This document shows positions 24,641-34,917 of a stretch of 64,000 nucleotides of DNA, piece by piece. Within the stretch, counting starts at the first letter, position 1; every line of letters begins with the position of its first letter. The notes beneath the pieces were generated by a model. It was not told the DNA's origin. It made no database searches and was given only the letters and a program-made list of their open reading frames with translations. This stretch comes from Gentiana macrophylla (lineage: Eukaryota; Streptophyta; Magnoliopsida; Gentianales; Gentianaceae): positions 1,116,001 to 1,180,000 of the forward strand of contig CM047810.1 of NCBI GenBank assembly GCA_026214975.1. The letters run 5' to 3'. Position numbers and translations under genes: made by a program.

Positions 24641-26118
24641 ATGGCTTCAATCTCTGCAAAATTTTGTGCTTCACAATCTTTCCTTGAAAGCAAATCTTTG
24701 GATTTACTGAATGGCCCTCATGAGATCACCTGCACAACTGGTGACCGTAAGAAAAGCAATCAAATGTGAGAAAGCAGCCCAATGGATATCAACTCCTCAA
24801 AAGATTCCAACAGCGACGAAAATCCTTCGATGCTTCGATGGTTGGTGTGAAGGGACTTGTTGATGCTGGTGTGAAAAGATCCCTTCTTTCTTTCATCATG
24901 AAAGCCTCAAGACTGAAAAGAGGCGTACCAATATGTCCAAGAAACTTGAGGTTCCGCTTATTGACCTTATGGTTGATGGTGCAAGCCATAATGCAGAAAC
25001 AAGGGCTAACATTGTTTCACAGATTAGTAAAGCCTGTCAAGAGTGGGGCTTCTTTCAAATTGTTAATCATGGCATTCCTTTGGATGTTATGAAGGAAACA
25101 ATACGGAGCACCATCGCGTTTCATGAACAAGATCATGAGATCAAGAAGCAATATTATAGCCGTGACAGCTCACGCAGGGTCATATATACCAGCAATTTCT
25201 TCATGTATAATACTACTGCGGCCACATGGAAAGATACGTTTTTGTGCAAGATGGCTCCTGCTGATCCTAACTGGGAAGAATTGCCCGAGATCTTCAGGTA
25301 TTCATTACTAACCATGTCAATATTACATACATTAATTTCTTGTGCTTCAAGCTTTCTTCCATATATATTTTGCTTTAATTTCCCTTGTTCGTATAGTCAC
25401 TAAATTCTCTAATCTTTATTCATGTGACAGAGATGTAATGAATGAGTACGCGAAAAACCTTACCAGGGTCGGCCACACGCTGTTTGAACTACTATCAGAG
25501 GCTCTAGGACTTGAAAAAGATTATCTACTTAACATGGGTTGTGCCGAAGGACTTTACTGCAAAGGACACTATTCTCCTCCATGCCCTGAGCCAGAACTGA
25601 CTTTGTCCAGTGTCACCCATACAGATTTTGGATTTCTTACAATGCTCATGCAAAACGAGGTTGAAGGCTTGCAAGTACTTCATGACAACGAATATGTCGA
25701 TGTCCCATATGTTCCGGGAGCATTAGTCATTAACATTGGAGACATATTCCAGGCAAGTATTAATTCACTTTTCGCTTTCTTATTTTAGACTTCATGCATG
25801 TAATAGTGATTAAGATGTTTCATTTTTTTTTTTAATTTTATTATTTTACTGCAGATAGTATCAAATGATAAGTTTAAAAGTGTATATCATAGAGCATTAG
25901 CAAGAGATGTTGGCCCTAGAGTCAACGTAGCAAGTTTCTTAAGACCATGCCATGGAGAAGGCTATGCTTCTCGTATCTTCGAGCCAATCAAAGAGCTTTT
26001 GTCGGCTGAGAATCCTGCGGTCTACCGTCCGGTGACCATTGATGAGTATATAGCTTACTACACTTCTAAAGGCCTTGATGGGTATGCTTCGTTGCCTCAT
26101 TTCAAGCTGGAAAAGTGA
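24641..26118 (+). pseudogene. 2-oxoglutarate/Fe(II) dioxygenase (ACC-oxidase-homolog type), first exon frameshifted
   Basis: Exons 24641-25297, 25431-25752 and 25855-26118. The product would oxidise a small molecule with Fe(II), ascorbate and 2-oxoglutarate; the substrate is unknown. The ATG at 24641 opens a leader like the sister's, but an extra base near 24725 leads to a stop at about 24767. Three single-base losses follow (A-runs near 24800, 24820 and 24878). From the ATG at 24933 ([16 protein letters not shown]) the frame is open to the end, 316 residues, keeping the iron ligands: HTD in [10 protein letters not shown], and H in VYHRAL. Intron 2 has a GC donor (CAG|GCAAGT). The 2OG-binding RxS reads RVN. 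A protein from 24933 would lack the N-terminal [14 protein letters not shown] block, so I call it a pseudogene, with shortened use possible. Confidence 0.85.
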
Positions 26119-26345
26119 ACTATCAAAAGACTTAATTACATGCTGAGAAGAACTACTGTGACGATAATACTCTATCTTAAACTCAAGTAAATTAAGGTGA
26201 AATAGACTACTAGACTTATTTCAGACATGTTTACTGAATTCTTTTGATATATGTTATATATTGTTTCTTAATAAAAATGTTACCTTGTTATATGTCAAAT
26301 TGTCAACCATCAATAAACAATTGTTTATTTTTTTTTTGTTTCATC

Positions 26346-27059
26346 AAAGACTTAAAAGTTCAGTGTATATTCGTTATTTTTGTCTATTATTTGTTCGGCC
26401 GCCTTCTGTTTAAAAGTTGTACCAAAGATGTAGTTAAGTCATCTATGTTTTCAAATGATAACATAAATGATAAATATTCAAAGTCCGCACTAATAAAAAT
26501 CAACACTTTAAATTCACATTAATAAAATATATTCAATGGTGAAAATAACATTCATAAAAAAAAAACGTGGCACCGTGACAAAGTAAAAATCAAGGTTGAA
26601 AAAGGGAGAAAAGAAAAATAGCTTTTTTAAAGGGAAAAGACAACTAGTTTAAGCCAAATCAAACGCACAAGTTGCAAGAACATCCCACCGCGGAGAAACA
26701 CCACAAGTAATTAAACCTACCGCAGGCCCGAGCTGGTTAACTAGAGGAAAGTAGCTAGAACGTCTCAATTTAAAGCCTTGGTTAGGTACCGTATAATATT
26801 GCAGTGCTACTCTTACAAGAGATGTATATATAGTTCACTACCTACCGTTTGTCGAAGTGCCAATGTAAGTCTTCATGATGGACAGTATCATGCGTAGTAG
26901 CCTTGGTCTAGTTGTTTATATTGAAATGAATGGTATATATTGAATAGTAAATAGTTTAAACAATGAAATGAATAATATAAGTATGAAACTCATGATTTAT
27001 GCATCTTACAATTACTATGTAATACTGATATTCTTACAGTTTAGTTATGATTAGGTTAT
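26346..27059. other. Intergenic, no gene recognised
   Basis: AT-rich with short A-runs. No ORF or repeat was recognised. The homology with the right duplication copy ends at or just before this stretch. Confidence 0.4.
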
Positions 27060-27068
27060 TAAAATGAA

Positions 27069-27238
27069 GAGGAGTGATAGAGTCACAACGAAAATACACA
27101 ACAATGTGTCACAACAATGATTTATACCATTGATTAGTGTGACCTAGTTCAATCAATATAGACCCCACAACAATCAATGGTGCATATCATTGTTGTGGCA
27201 TATTGTTGTGCATTTTCGTTGTGACTCTATCATTTCTC
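27069..27238. mobile_element. Mutator-like MITE
   Basis: Long terminal inverted repeats of about 60 bases (TGATAGAGTCACAACGAAAA and its complement, then ACAACAATG and ACCATTGATT blocks) make the 170-bp element an almost complete hairpin. The flanks are a perfect 9-bp repeat, TAAAATGAA (27060-27068 and 27239-27247). Nine bases is the Mutator/MULE target length. Confidence 0.88.
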
Positions 27239-27384
27239 TAAAATGAATACTAGCTGGTCGGTTTTCAAATGTAGCATGCGTATTCATACCAGTAGAATAC
27301 ACATGTAATATTAAATTAATTAATGTTTATTACTCTTTACTGTGCCTCGCCAACCCAGTTAAGTTATTTTGGGAAGATTTATAG

Positions 27385-27523
27385 GAGATGAGGCATTTGA
27401 AGAAACTGAGGTAATATTCCTAATGTGGGATATTACATTTTCCCCCTCTTGTAAGAAACCGAGGTAGGAACTGAGGTCGATCCTCACCAGGTCCCGTCCT
27501 GAGGTAATATTCCTAATGTTGGA
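27385..27523. repeat. Left part of a ~105-bp tandem array, cut off by the LINE
   Basis: Contains AGGTAATATTCCTAATGTGG, a CCCCCTCTT segment and GATCCTCACCAGGTCCCGTC, the same phrases as in the array at 31030-31610. It ends at CCTAATGTTGGA against the LINE poly(A). Confidence 0.8.
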
Positions 27524-30500
27524 TTTTTTTTTTTTTTTTTTTTTTTGAACAACCAAATTTTTTTTATTAATCAGCAAGATGCTAAAAAATACACAAATTG
27601 TCCATGATACCAAAATAGAATCTCCCAAATACCAAACTAAAAAAGAGGCCCAAAGCAAATCTAATGCAACAGACTCCCTGCCGATAGATGCAGCAATTCG
27701 TCTTCCAAAAACAACTAATTAAATCACCATCTTTATTGTCACTAAGCAGCAAAAGCCATCCATTGTATTTATATTGCTGCCAACAACGGGTTTGACTTCC
27801 ATTCTTCCCACTCCAACTTCCTGAGCCCCTTGTAATTTGATTACCAAGAAAAAGAAATCCTCTGAATATCTCTGAATATCAATTCCGGATTTAAAACGTG
27901 GAACTGAAAAATGATTTTGTTCCTATGCAACCAGATTACCCAAGCTGTGACGCCAACAATAGCTGACCATAAACAAAATGCCAAATTCGAAGAGACACTC
28001 CTAGGTCTCACAAGGTAAAAATCACAGAATGAGAACGCGTTTAGCCCCTCAATCTTGCATCAACATCGAATATGCGACCATATCAACAGAGACACATCAC
28101 AAGCATAAAAGAGATGATTAATTGATTCTTCAAATTTATAGCATATCGGACAAAAAGCATCCTGAATTGCCACTCCACGACTAATTAAGTTCGGTTTTGT
28201 GGGAATTCTTTTGAGACTTGTTTTCCACAAAAAAAGATTCACTTTTGAAGGTAACATCTTATTCCACTTTGCAACTTGATCATTAGCCGAAAAAGAATTT
28301 TTGAAAAAATCCATCTCGATCATTTTCCGCAATAAAGCCACCGAGAAGATACCGTTCGGACATAAATTCTATTTCAGTTTATCTCTTGGACCTGCATTAC
28401 TGATCGGCCAAAACGAGGTGTCCAATCTAACCGGCAGTGTACCGGGTCGACTGTAGTCTAGTTTGGTGAGTCAAGGTCGAATCCACGGGAATTATCTTGT
28501 GAGGTTACACACTAAAAAGTCTATATTACTTCGATCTAGTCGCAATTTAGTGAAAGATGAATCAATTGCATAAATAAAGTGCTCGAATTAACGATAGTGA
28601 TAAATTATAAAAGAAGCTAACCAAGACAACGTGTAGTCTAGCTATCCTCTCGCAATGTCATGGGAATGACTTCCTACCTTCCTACCATTCGCGTTTGAAA
28701 TTGTGAAACGGTGCATTCCTAAACAAGCAATTCCCCCTCATACGAGTGAATGAAATTGCTCTCTACCTCCTCCTTGGTCTAGGTGCCCTAAACCTAATGA
28801 TTCGGTATGCTACGCCCGTGAATGCAATGGCAATGCCAACTATCCCCGGATAAGAAATCGAATGCCTACGAGAGGTCGATTTTACCTTCCAGTTCACCTA
28901 CCCTCTTCCCACGTCTAACATCTCCGTTCGGTATCCGTTAAACGTGTAAATGCTAACACTAGGCAATTGCTCTAATGCAAACAATAATGCAATACAAGTA
29001 GGCAAAGCTGCACAACAATCAAAACTAACAACATAAACAATCATTCCCAATCAATCACAAGAGGATAACTAATACTACAACATAATCTTGGCTAGATAAA
29101 CCTAGCCACTCATGTCTACAAACATTAACATCTCAAGATTAACATTCATAAACATAAGAACAACTGAATGATAATAAAGATTAAAGATTACCACTTCAAA
29201 TGATGAAATTCGAGTTGGTGTTCATCATCCAACCTCAAAAGCTTCAATGGAGCTAACACTAGTGTGTAAAGCTTCAAACAATAAATCAAAGCTAAACTAG
29301 AGTCCTTAATTGTTACAATCAAGTTCAAGTGCTAATTTCTACTAAAATTCGGCTATGGAAGCCAAGGGATGGGGGGTTGCCTGCAAGATGGAAAAATTGA
29401 AGAAGATAAAGTGTATTTTTGATGATAACATGTTGGGAAGAATAAAAAGAATCAATAATTGCTGACTCTGCACTGGTGACTCAGGTCATCCCACCCTTGA
29501 CTCAGGTCAAGCCCAAAATGCACTAGTGGCGCAGGTCAGAGCTTCTTGTCGTGTGTCAAGGTGTCATTTGTGGTAGTTGGCTGAATGACATCTGCATTAA
29601 ATGCCCAACTACTCCTTGACTGAGGTCAATGTCACATGACGCAAGTCATCAGTAACATAAATCACATAAACACAATTTATTCTTCCACATGGCTTGGATT
29701 GAACCCCTAATGTATATCAATAATCCTCGTAATGAAATCCTCGCCACGTAACAAAAATCATCACCAAAGAAACAAAAGCCACCCTGAGGTCAGAATCCAC
29801 ACTCCCCACCGTGATATCTGTGTTGCAAAATAAACACAAAAATACCACGTATAAATCTGATAACAAAATCGGCTAATACTAATATAATATAGCTAGAAAC
29901 ATGGTTTTTCTGAAAATTCTATGTACACAAAATATGGTTCCAATCATCATTCAAATTGCTCAAATTGATATCAAAATATCGCTAATTGCACCAGAAAATG
30001 GGGTAAATCACCAGAAATTATATCATCAGGTTGACCTACATCAATTACCACAAACAGAGTTGATCAAATCCACCAACTCACGTGCCTCCCCCCCTTCCTC
30101 TATACCCCTCAACCTCATACTCAGGACCCAAAGACAAGAGCACCTACCTTCTTCCCATTTTACTATACTACTAACAACATCACCTTTTGAATAACGAGAG
30201 TCTAAAAAGTCTAGGAAAGCAAGTCTCAAAGGGCCATTGCCTACCCAAACGTCCTCCCAAAACCTCACCCTACTACCATCTCCCACCTCCCACTTTTCTC
30301 GAACCCAACAGATCCACCCCACCTCTTTAAACTTTCTACAAGACTAACAATACCTTTCCAACCCCCCACCTCTCAACCGAACAACATTCAACTCCCAAGC
30401 ACCTCAACCCCATAAATAGACACAATCACTTTCCTCCACAAAGCATTTGATTCTGATAAAAATCTCCACCACCATTTACCTAGCAAAGCAAGATTCGCAA

Positions 30501-31030
30501 CTTAAGACTACCCACCCCGATGCCCCCCAAAGATTTAGGAGCTTGCAACTTTTTCCAATCGACCCAATAAATTTTATTTTTTGAAGACCCATCCCCACCC
30601 CAAAAAAAAGAAGACCTCACACTCTCCAACAGTTTCAACACACATTCAGAAGGCTTGTAGACGGAGAAGAAGAAGAGCGGAAGAGCGCTTAGCACAGCTT
30701 TAATGAGGACCAATCTACCACCCTCTGACAAATACGACCATTTCCAAGCACACAGCTTCTCCTTACATTTTTGAATAATGCCTTCCCAAGCCTTCAGCAT
30801 CTTCATATTTTGACCCAACCACAGCCTTGCAAACATCTTCATCTGCAACCTTTATCCCTGCCAAAGAACTTTTCCCCATATTTATTTTCAAACCCGAAAT
30901 CTTCTCGAAACAAGAAAGGATTCTTTTAAGATTCTTCAGGTTTTCCAAACTCCATTTTCCCAAAAAGACCGTGTCGTCGGCATATTGAAGATGAGAAATC
31001 GGGATTTGCCCATTACCAACCTGAACTCCA
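27524..31030 (-). mobile_element. 5'-truncated LINE (non-LTR retrotransposon), itself interrupted
   Basis: A 23-base T-run at 27524-27546 is the poly(A) tail of a minus-strand element. Reading from the right, RT starts near 31020 with GNGQIPISHLQYADDTVFLG, which includes the catalytic YADD, then SGLKINMGKSSLAGI. Further downstream are YLSEGGRLVLIKAVLSALPLF and SFFWGG (30848-30480) and a VGDGSRVRFWEDVWVG block (30322-30041). The zinc-binding zf-RVT domain follows after an insertion: VNLFLWKTSLKRIPTKPNL and CPICYKFEESINHLFYAC (28341-28060). Endonuclease and the front of RT are absent, as is usual for 5'-truncated LINE copies. Frameshifts separate the blocks. Confidence 0.88.
28432..30035. mobile_element. 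Unclassified insertion within the LINE
   Basis: The LINE reading stops near 28430 and resumes near 30040. The 1.6 kb between has no coding match. Its left end carries GTACCGGGTCGACTGTAGTC, then GGTCGAATCCACGGGAATT, a style seen at conserved ends of large non-coding plant retroelements. I found no terminal repeats, so the class is open. Confidence 0.4.
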
Positions 31031-31610
31031 AAGTATCTATTACATTTTCTATTACATTTTCCCCCTCTTATAAGAAACTGAGGTACGAACTCAGGTCGAT
31101 CCTCACCAGGTCCCGTCCTGATGTAATATTCCTAGTGTGAGATATTACGTTTTCTATTACATTTCCCCCTCTTATAAGAAACTGAGGTAGGAATTGAGGT
31201 CGATCCTCACCAGGTCTTGTCCTGAGGTAATATTCCTAATGTAGGATATTACATTTTCTATTACATTTTCCCCCACTTGTAAGAAACTGAGGAGGTCGAT
31301 CCTCACCAGGTCCCGTCCTGAGGTAATATTCCTAATGTGGGATATTACATTTTCTATTACATTATACCCCTCTTATAAGAAACCGATGTAGGAGGCGAGA
31401 GTCGATCCTCACAGTCCCGTCCCGAGGTAATATTCTAGTGTGGGATATTACATTTTCTATTACATTTTCCCCCTCTTATAAGAATTTGAGGTCTATCCTC
31501 ACCAGGCCCTGTCCTGGGGTAATATTCCTAATGTGGGATATTACATTTTCCCTTCTTATAAGAAACTGAGGTAGAAACTGAGGCCGATCCTCACCAGGAT
31601 ACGTTTAATT
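31031..31610. repeat. Tandem array, ~95-108 bp unit, about six copies
   Basis: Each unit holds TAATATTCCTAATGTGGGAT, ATTACATTTTC, CCCCCTCTTATAAGAAACTG and GATCCTCACCAGGTCCCGTC in order. Copies differ by scattered changes and small deletions. Together with 27385-27523 it is one array split by the LINE. Confidence 0.88.
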
Positions 31611-31922
31611 AATTAGTGTGTAATTAAACGTAATTGATGCATCTTTCATTATAATTATTATTTTTTTTTTTACGGATACGAAAAACACACACTAGGCTAA
31701 TGCCTTATTGGCATCTTTCATTATTAAACATATGCTAAAATTGTTACATTTTATATGTGATTGATGAGATTTTATATGTGCATAAATGAATAGCGCATTC
31801 ATGGAATGACTTTAATTACAACCATTCAAGCAAACCTTTTTTTTTTGCCTTCTTTGAGGAGAGAGGGGGAGGGTTGGTTTTGCATCAACGTAATGGAAAT
31901 TCACTGAACTATACACATCCTC
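31611..31922. other. Intergenic, no gene recognised
   Basis: AT-rich spacer with a T-run near 31660. Nothing codes. Confidence 0.4.
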
Positions 31923-33866
31923 AAGAAAATCAGAATGCGTGCGGAAACATAAAGACTCTAAATTGGGGTTTTCTTGAATTAAATTAAAAAGCTTACGGTA
32001 GATCTCTTATATAGAAAAGAAATCATAAAGATAAATTGATAGATTTATCATAATTGATAAATCTTTGAATTCAAATTTAAATAAAGTTATCTAGAAATAT
32101 CTTAATTGAACCATAACTTAATCTTAACAACATATATCTCTATCTTTTCTGTGATTTTATTTGATGGCATCTCTTCTATGACTTTATCTTCTATTACTCT
32201 CCCTCAAACATTGCAGAGTTAGAGGCACTGTTTGCCTATCAACAAAGAAAATGATGCATATTTTTGACCCCACGGCTCTTAGCTCCTGGCTCTTGGTTCT
32301 TTTTGCTCTTGGCTCTAGGCTTCGGCTTGTGGTATTTTTTGTTGTCTAAATTTATATGTTAACTCTTCTCTGATGACGACAAACAAGCTCTCTGATCTCT
32401 GCAACAACCGTCTAACGGAGGATCTATCTTTTTTAGTTGGATCGAAAAATAAATCGAACATAAAATAGATGCCAAATAAAGATATGAGATATATGTAAGG
32501 TTAATTTTATTCATAAATAACACCTAAAACAAATTTGAGACAAACTTGAAAAGGCACGGATGAAAAGCGAGCCATTTCTTTGATCATGTGATCACGGCTC
32601 ATTTTTTTTTTTTTCTCAACACCTATCTACAAAAGAAATTAAACCAAACAAAAAGGGAATTGACTGAAAAAAACAATGCAAGATGACGTGCACTTTGCAT
32701 GAATTTGAAGATCGAAAGGCAATGCGTGAATTTGAACGATTGAAATTGGTGGTGTAATTTTGGAGGGCATCTCCACTCCGACGGTTCTCTCAAAGTCCAT
32801 AGTTGTGATTTTGGAGGGTATCTCCACTCCGGCTGTTCTTCCGAAGTCTATAGTTGTGATGTTGACTTTTTTCGGCTCTCGTATGTCCGGATCTTCTGAG
32901 AGTCATTGTTTGTTGTGTTTTTTTTGGATGCATGGTTGATTCTGTCATTTTGGTTGAATGAATCTGATATCGACCTCCAATTCTCCAATTTTGACAACTA
33001 CAGTAGTTCTGTCTCTGTATTTTTGCCACCTGAGAAAATAAACATAGGACAGATGCCAAAAGAAAATAATAGCTGCTATAATAACTTTGATTTATTTATG
33101 AATAATAAAAAGACTGATAAAATAGGAAAAAGGCTTGGAAACGGACGAAAAAAAATGTTTAGTTTTTTTTGTTGTTGTGTGATTTGGACCGATGTTGAAC
33201 AGAGAATATGAGTATGCAGGAAATCTTTGTTCATTGCCTCTTTTTTCATGGTTTGGTTATTAGGAAAGAAAAAAAAAGGTACAAAGGGTAGCATGATTGA
33301 TTTTGGGATGGTAGAATTGGTTTGGCTTTGAACGATTTGCGGGAAGGAGAATAAAAAATAAATAAACAACAGAACAAAAAGCAGGCTGGTGTTTGGATAT
33401 CAAATGTTGAGATAAGCAGGATGCTGTTTGAAAGCATAACTTGAACAATGGTGACCAGGTGTTTGCAGAAGACAACTTCAAAAAATTGGAAACGAAGCAT
33501 GATTTTTTTTTTTTTTAGCGCGTAAAAGGCAGGCGAACCAACGCGCGATGTTCAACCGTCGCCCCGACTCGATACCGTCTGTGAAGAAAATCGAATGAAT
33601 GCGCACGAAACATAAAAGACTCTAAACTGATGTTTTTTTGAATTAAATTAAAAAGCTTACAATAGATCTCTTATATCGAAAGAAATCATAAAGATAAATT
33701 GATAGATTTATCATAATTGATGAATCTTTGAATTCAAATTTTAAATAAAGTTATTTAGAAATATTTTAATTGAATCTAACTTAATCTTAACAACATATAT
33801 CTCTATCTTTTCTGTGATTTTGTTTGATGACATCTCTTCTGTGACTTTATCGTCTATTACATCCAT
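31923..33866 (-). mobile_element. Small non-autonomous LTR element (TRIM/LARD-like)
   Basis: Two direct repeats of about 285 bp (31923-32205 and 33573-33866) share GAATTAAATTAAAAAGCTTA, a GATCTCTTATAT segment, GATAGATTTATCATAATTGA and TAATCTTAACAACATATATC. In minus orientation a polypurine tract (GTTTGAGGGAGAG, near 32215) precedes the left repeat. A primer-like GGTATCGAGTCGG lies just inside the right repeat, near 33570. This is LTR layout with an interior of about 1.37 kb and no gag or pol. The interior has a duplicated block of about 60 bases (32750-32865) and a GGCTCTTGG-type simple repeat (32273-32330). No target duplication was identified. Confidence 0.65.
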
Positions 33867-33996
33867 GAAACTACATATGAACAATTGTTTATTGATGGTT
33901 AAAATATAGCAAGGAAATATTTTGATTAAGAAACAATATAACATTAAAAGAATTCAGTAAACATGACGGAAAATAAGTCTACAATAATCTCTTTCA

Positions 33997-34826
33997 TTTT
34001 TTTTTTCCCCAAAGAACGAAAGCTTTTATTAAGGCCGGATAACACAGGTGAAAAGTACAAACAAAGCCGGAACAAGCCGGACAAAAACCTAGAACAACAA
34101 ACTATACAGACCATAACAAGAAGACTAAAAAACACTAAAGAGAACAACTGTCATGTTAAAGCACAGGCTACAAAGGAGCCGCTTTAACGAAAGGAAAGCC
34201 CCATGAGGGCAAAAAAACTACTGAACAAAACAGACAAAAAACTAATTGGAAGAGCTGGAGCGGGCCAAGACAGATAGAACCAGCATAGGGGAGTGAATGA
34301 TGAACCGCCAACGTTGACTGCCGCCATCGAACGGAGAGAAGAGCCCGCTGAGAGAGCGACTGCCATAATCGCTTGCTAAGAGCCCGCAGCCTTAGAGGGA
34401 CTATGATAGTCAAACGCCACCGGAGCAATGCCGAACCACCACCGGAATCCACCATGAACGCCACCGCCAGCACCGACCAATCGGAAGAGCTACCAGATCT
34501 CAGCAGGGGAGGACCCAGATCCGCAAATGTCCTGCTGACTCACGACCCCAGCAACCAAGGACTCCAATCAACTACCATCCGCCATTAGCAAGCTCGGAGA
34601 GCTTGAGGAGAAACAAGGCAAGATGAAGGGAGGGGAGCTAATCACCGGAGAAAAAGGCAGCCAGGACAACATAGAAAAGGGAAAACAACAAAGAAAGCAA
34701 AAGAAACACAAAACCCAACGCCGGCAGCCTATTGCCGCCTGCACCGGAAGCAGCGGGGAAGATGGAATAGGGCAAGTGTTGAGAGTTTTCTAGATAGGGA
34801 GAGAAAGAGAGAGTTTTTCCGGGTAG
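33997..34826 (-). mobile_element. Poly(A) retroposon with 12-bp target duplication
   Basis: On the minus strand the element begins CTACCCGGAAAAACTCTCTC and ends AATAAAAGCTTTCGTTCTTT, GGGG and a poly(A) tail. TAATCTCTTTCA flanks it at 33985-33996 and 34827-34838. The poly(A) end and long target duplication show LINE-type mobilisation. The body is GC-rich with several short ORFs (such as MVDSGGGSALLRWRLTI) but nothing I recognise. It may be a 5'UTR-derived LINE fragment, a SINE-like element or a processed transcript. Confidence 0.75.
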
Positions 34827-34917
34827 TAATCTCTTTCACTTTCATTTACTTAAGTTGACAATCGAGTATTATTGTCTTAGTAGTTCTTCTAGGCATATAA
34901 TTAATTCATTTGATAGT

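Larger units (their letters stand above)
24236..26345 (+). repeat. Left copy of an inverted segmental duplication
   Basis: From AAAGTCGTATC (24245), through promoter, three exons and two introns, to the 3' flank ending near CAATAAACAATTGTTTAT (about 26325), the sequence is matched in reverse complement at about 33880-36700. The shared promoter piece includes CAACAACCTCCGCGTC and TTGACTTTTCAACC. The shared 3' flank includes AGTAGTTCTTCT-like and GAATTCTTTTGAT-like segments. Introns are shared, so this was a DNA-level duplication. Confidence 0.88.

Noticed and set aside
24933..26118. Calling the left dioxygenase a normal intact gene
   Set aside because: Alignment by eye with the right copy shows at least four indels in exon 1 and an early stop. 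Only an N-terminally shortened product is possible.
28455..28490. GGTCGAATCC as a possible tRNA B box
   Set aside because: No A box at the right distance and no acceptor-stem pairing. It is part of the unclassified insertion.
32790..33500. Several minus-strand ORFs of 70-97 codons
   Set aside because: They overlap each other in different frames, contain repeat-derived peptides and lie inside the small LTR element.
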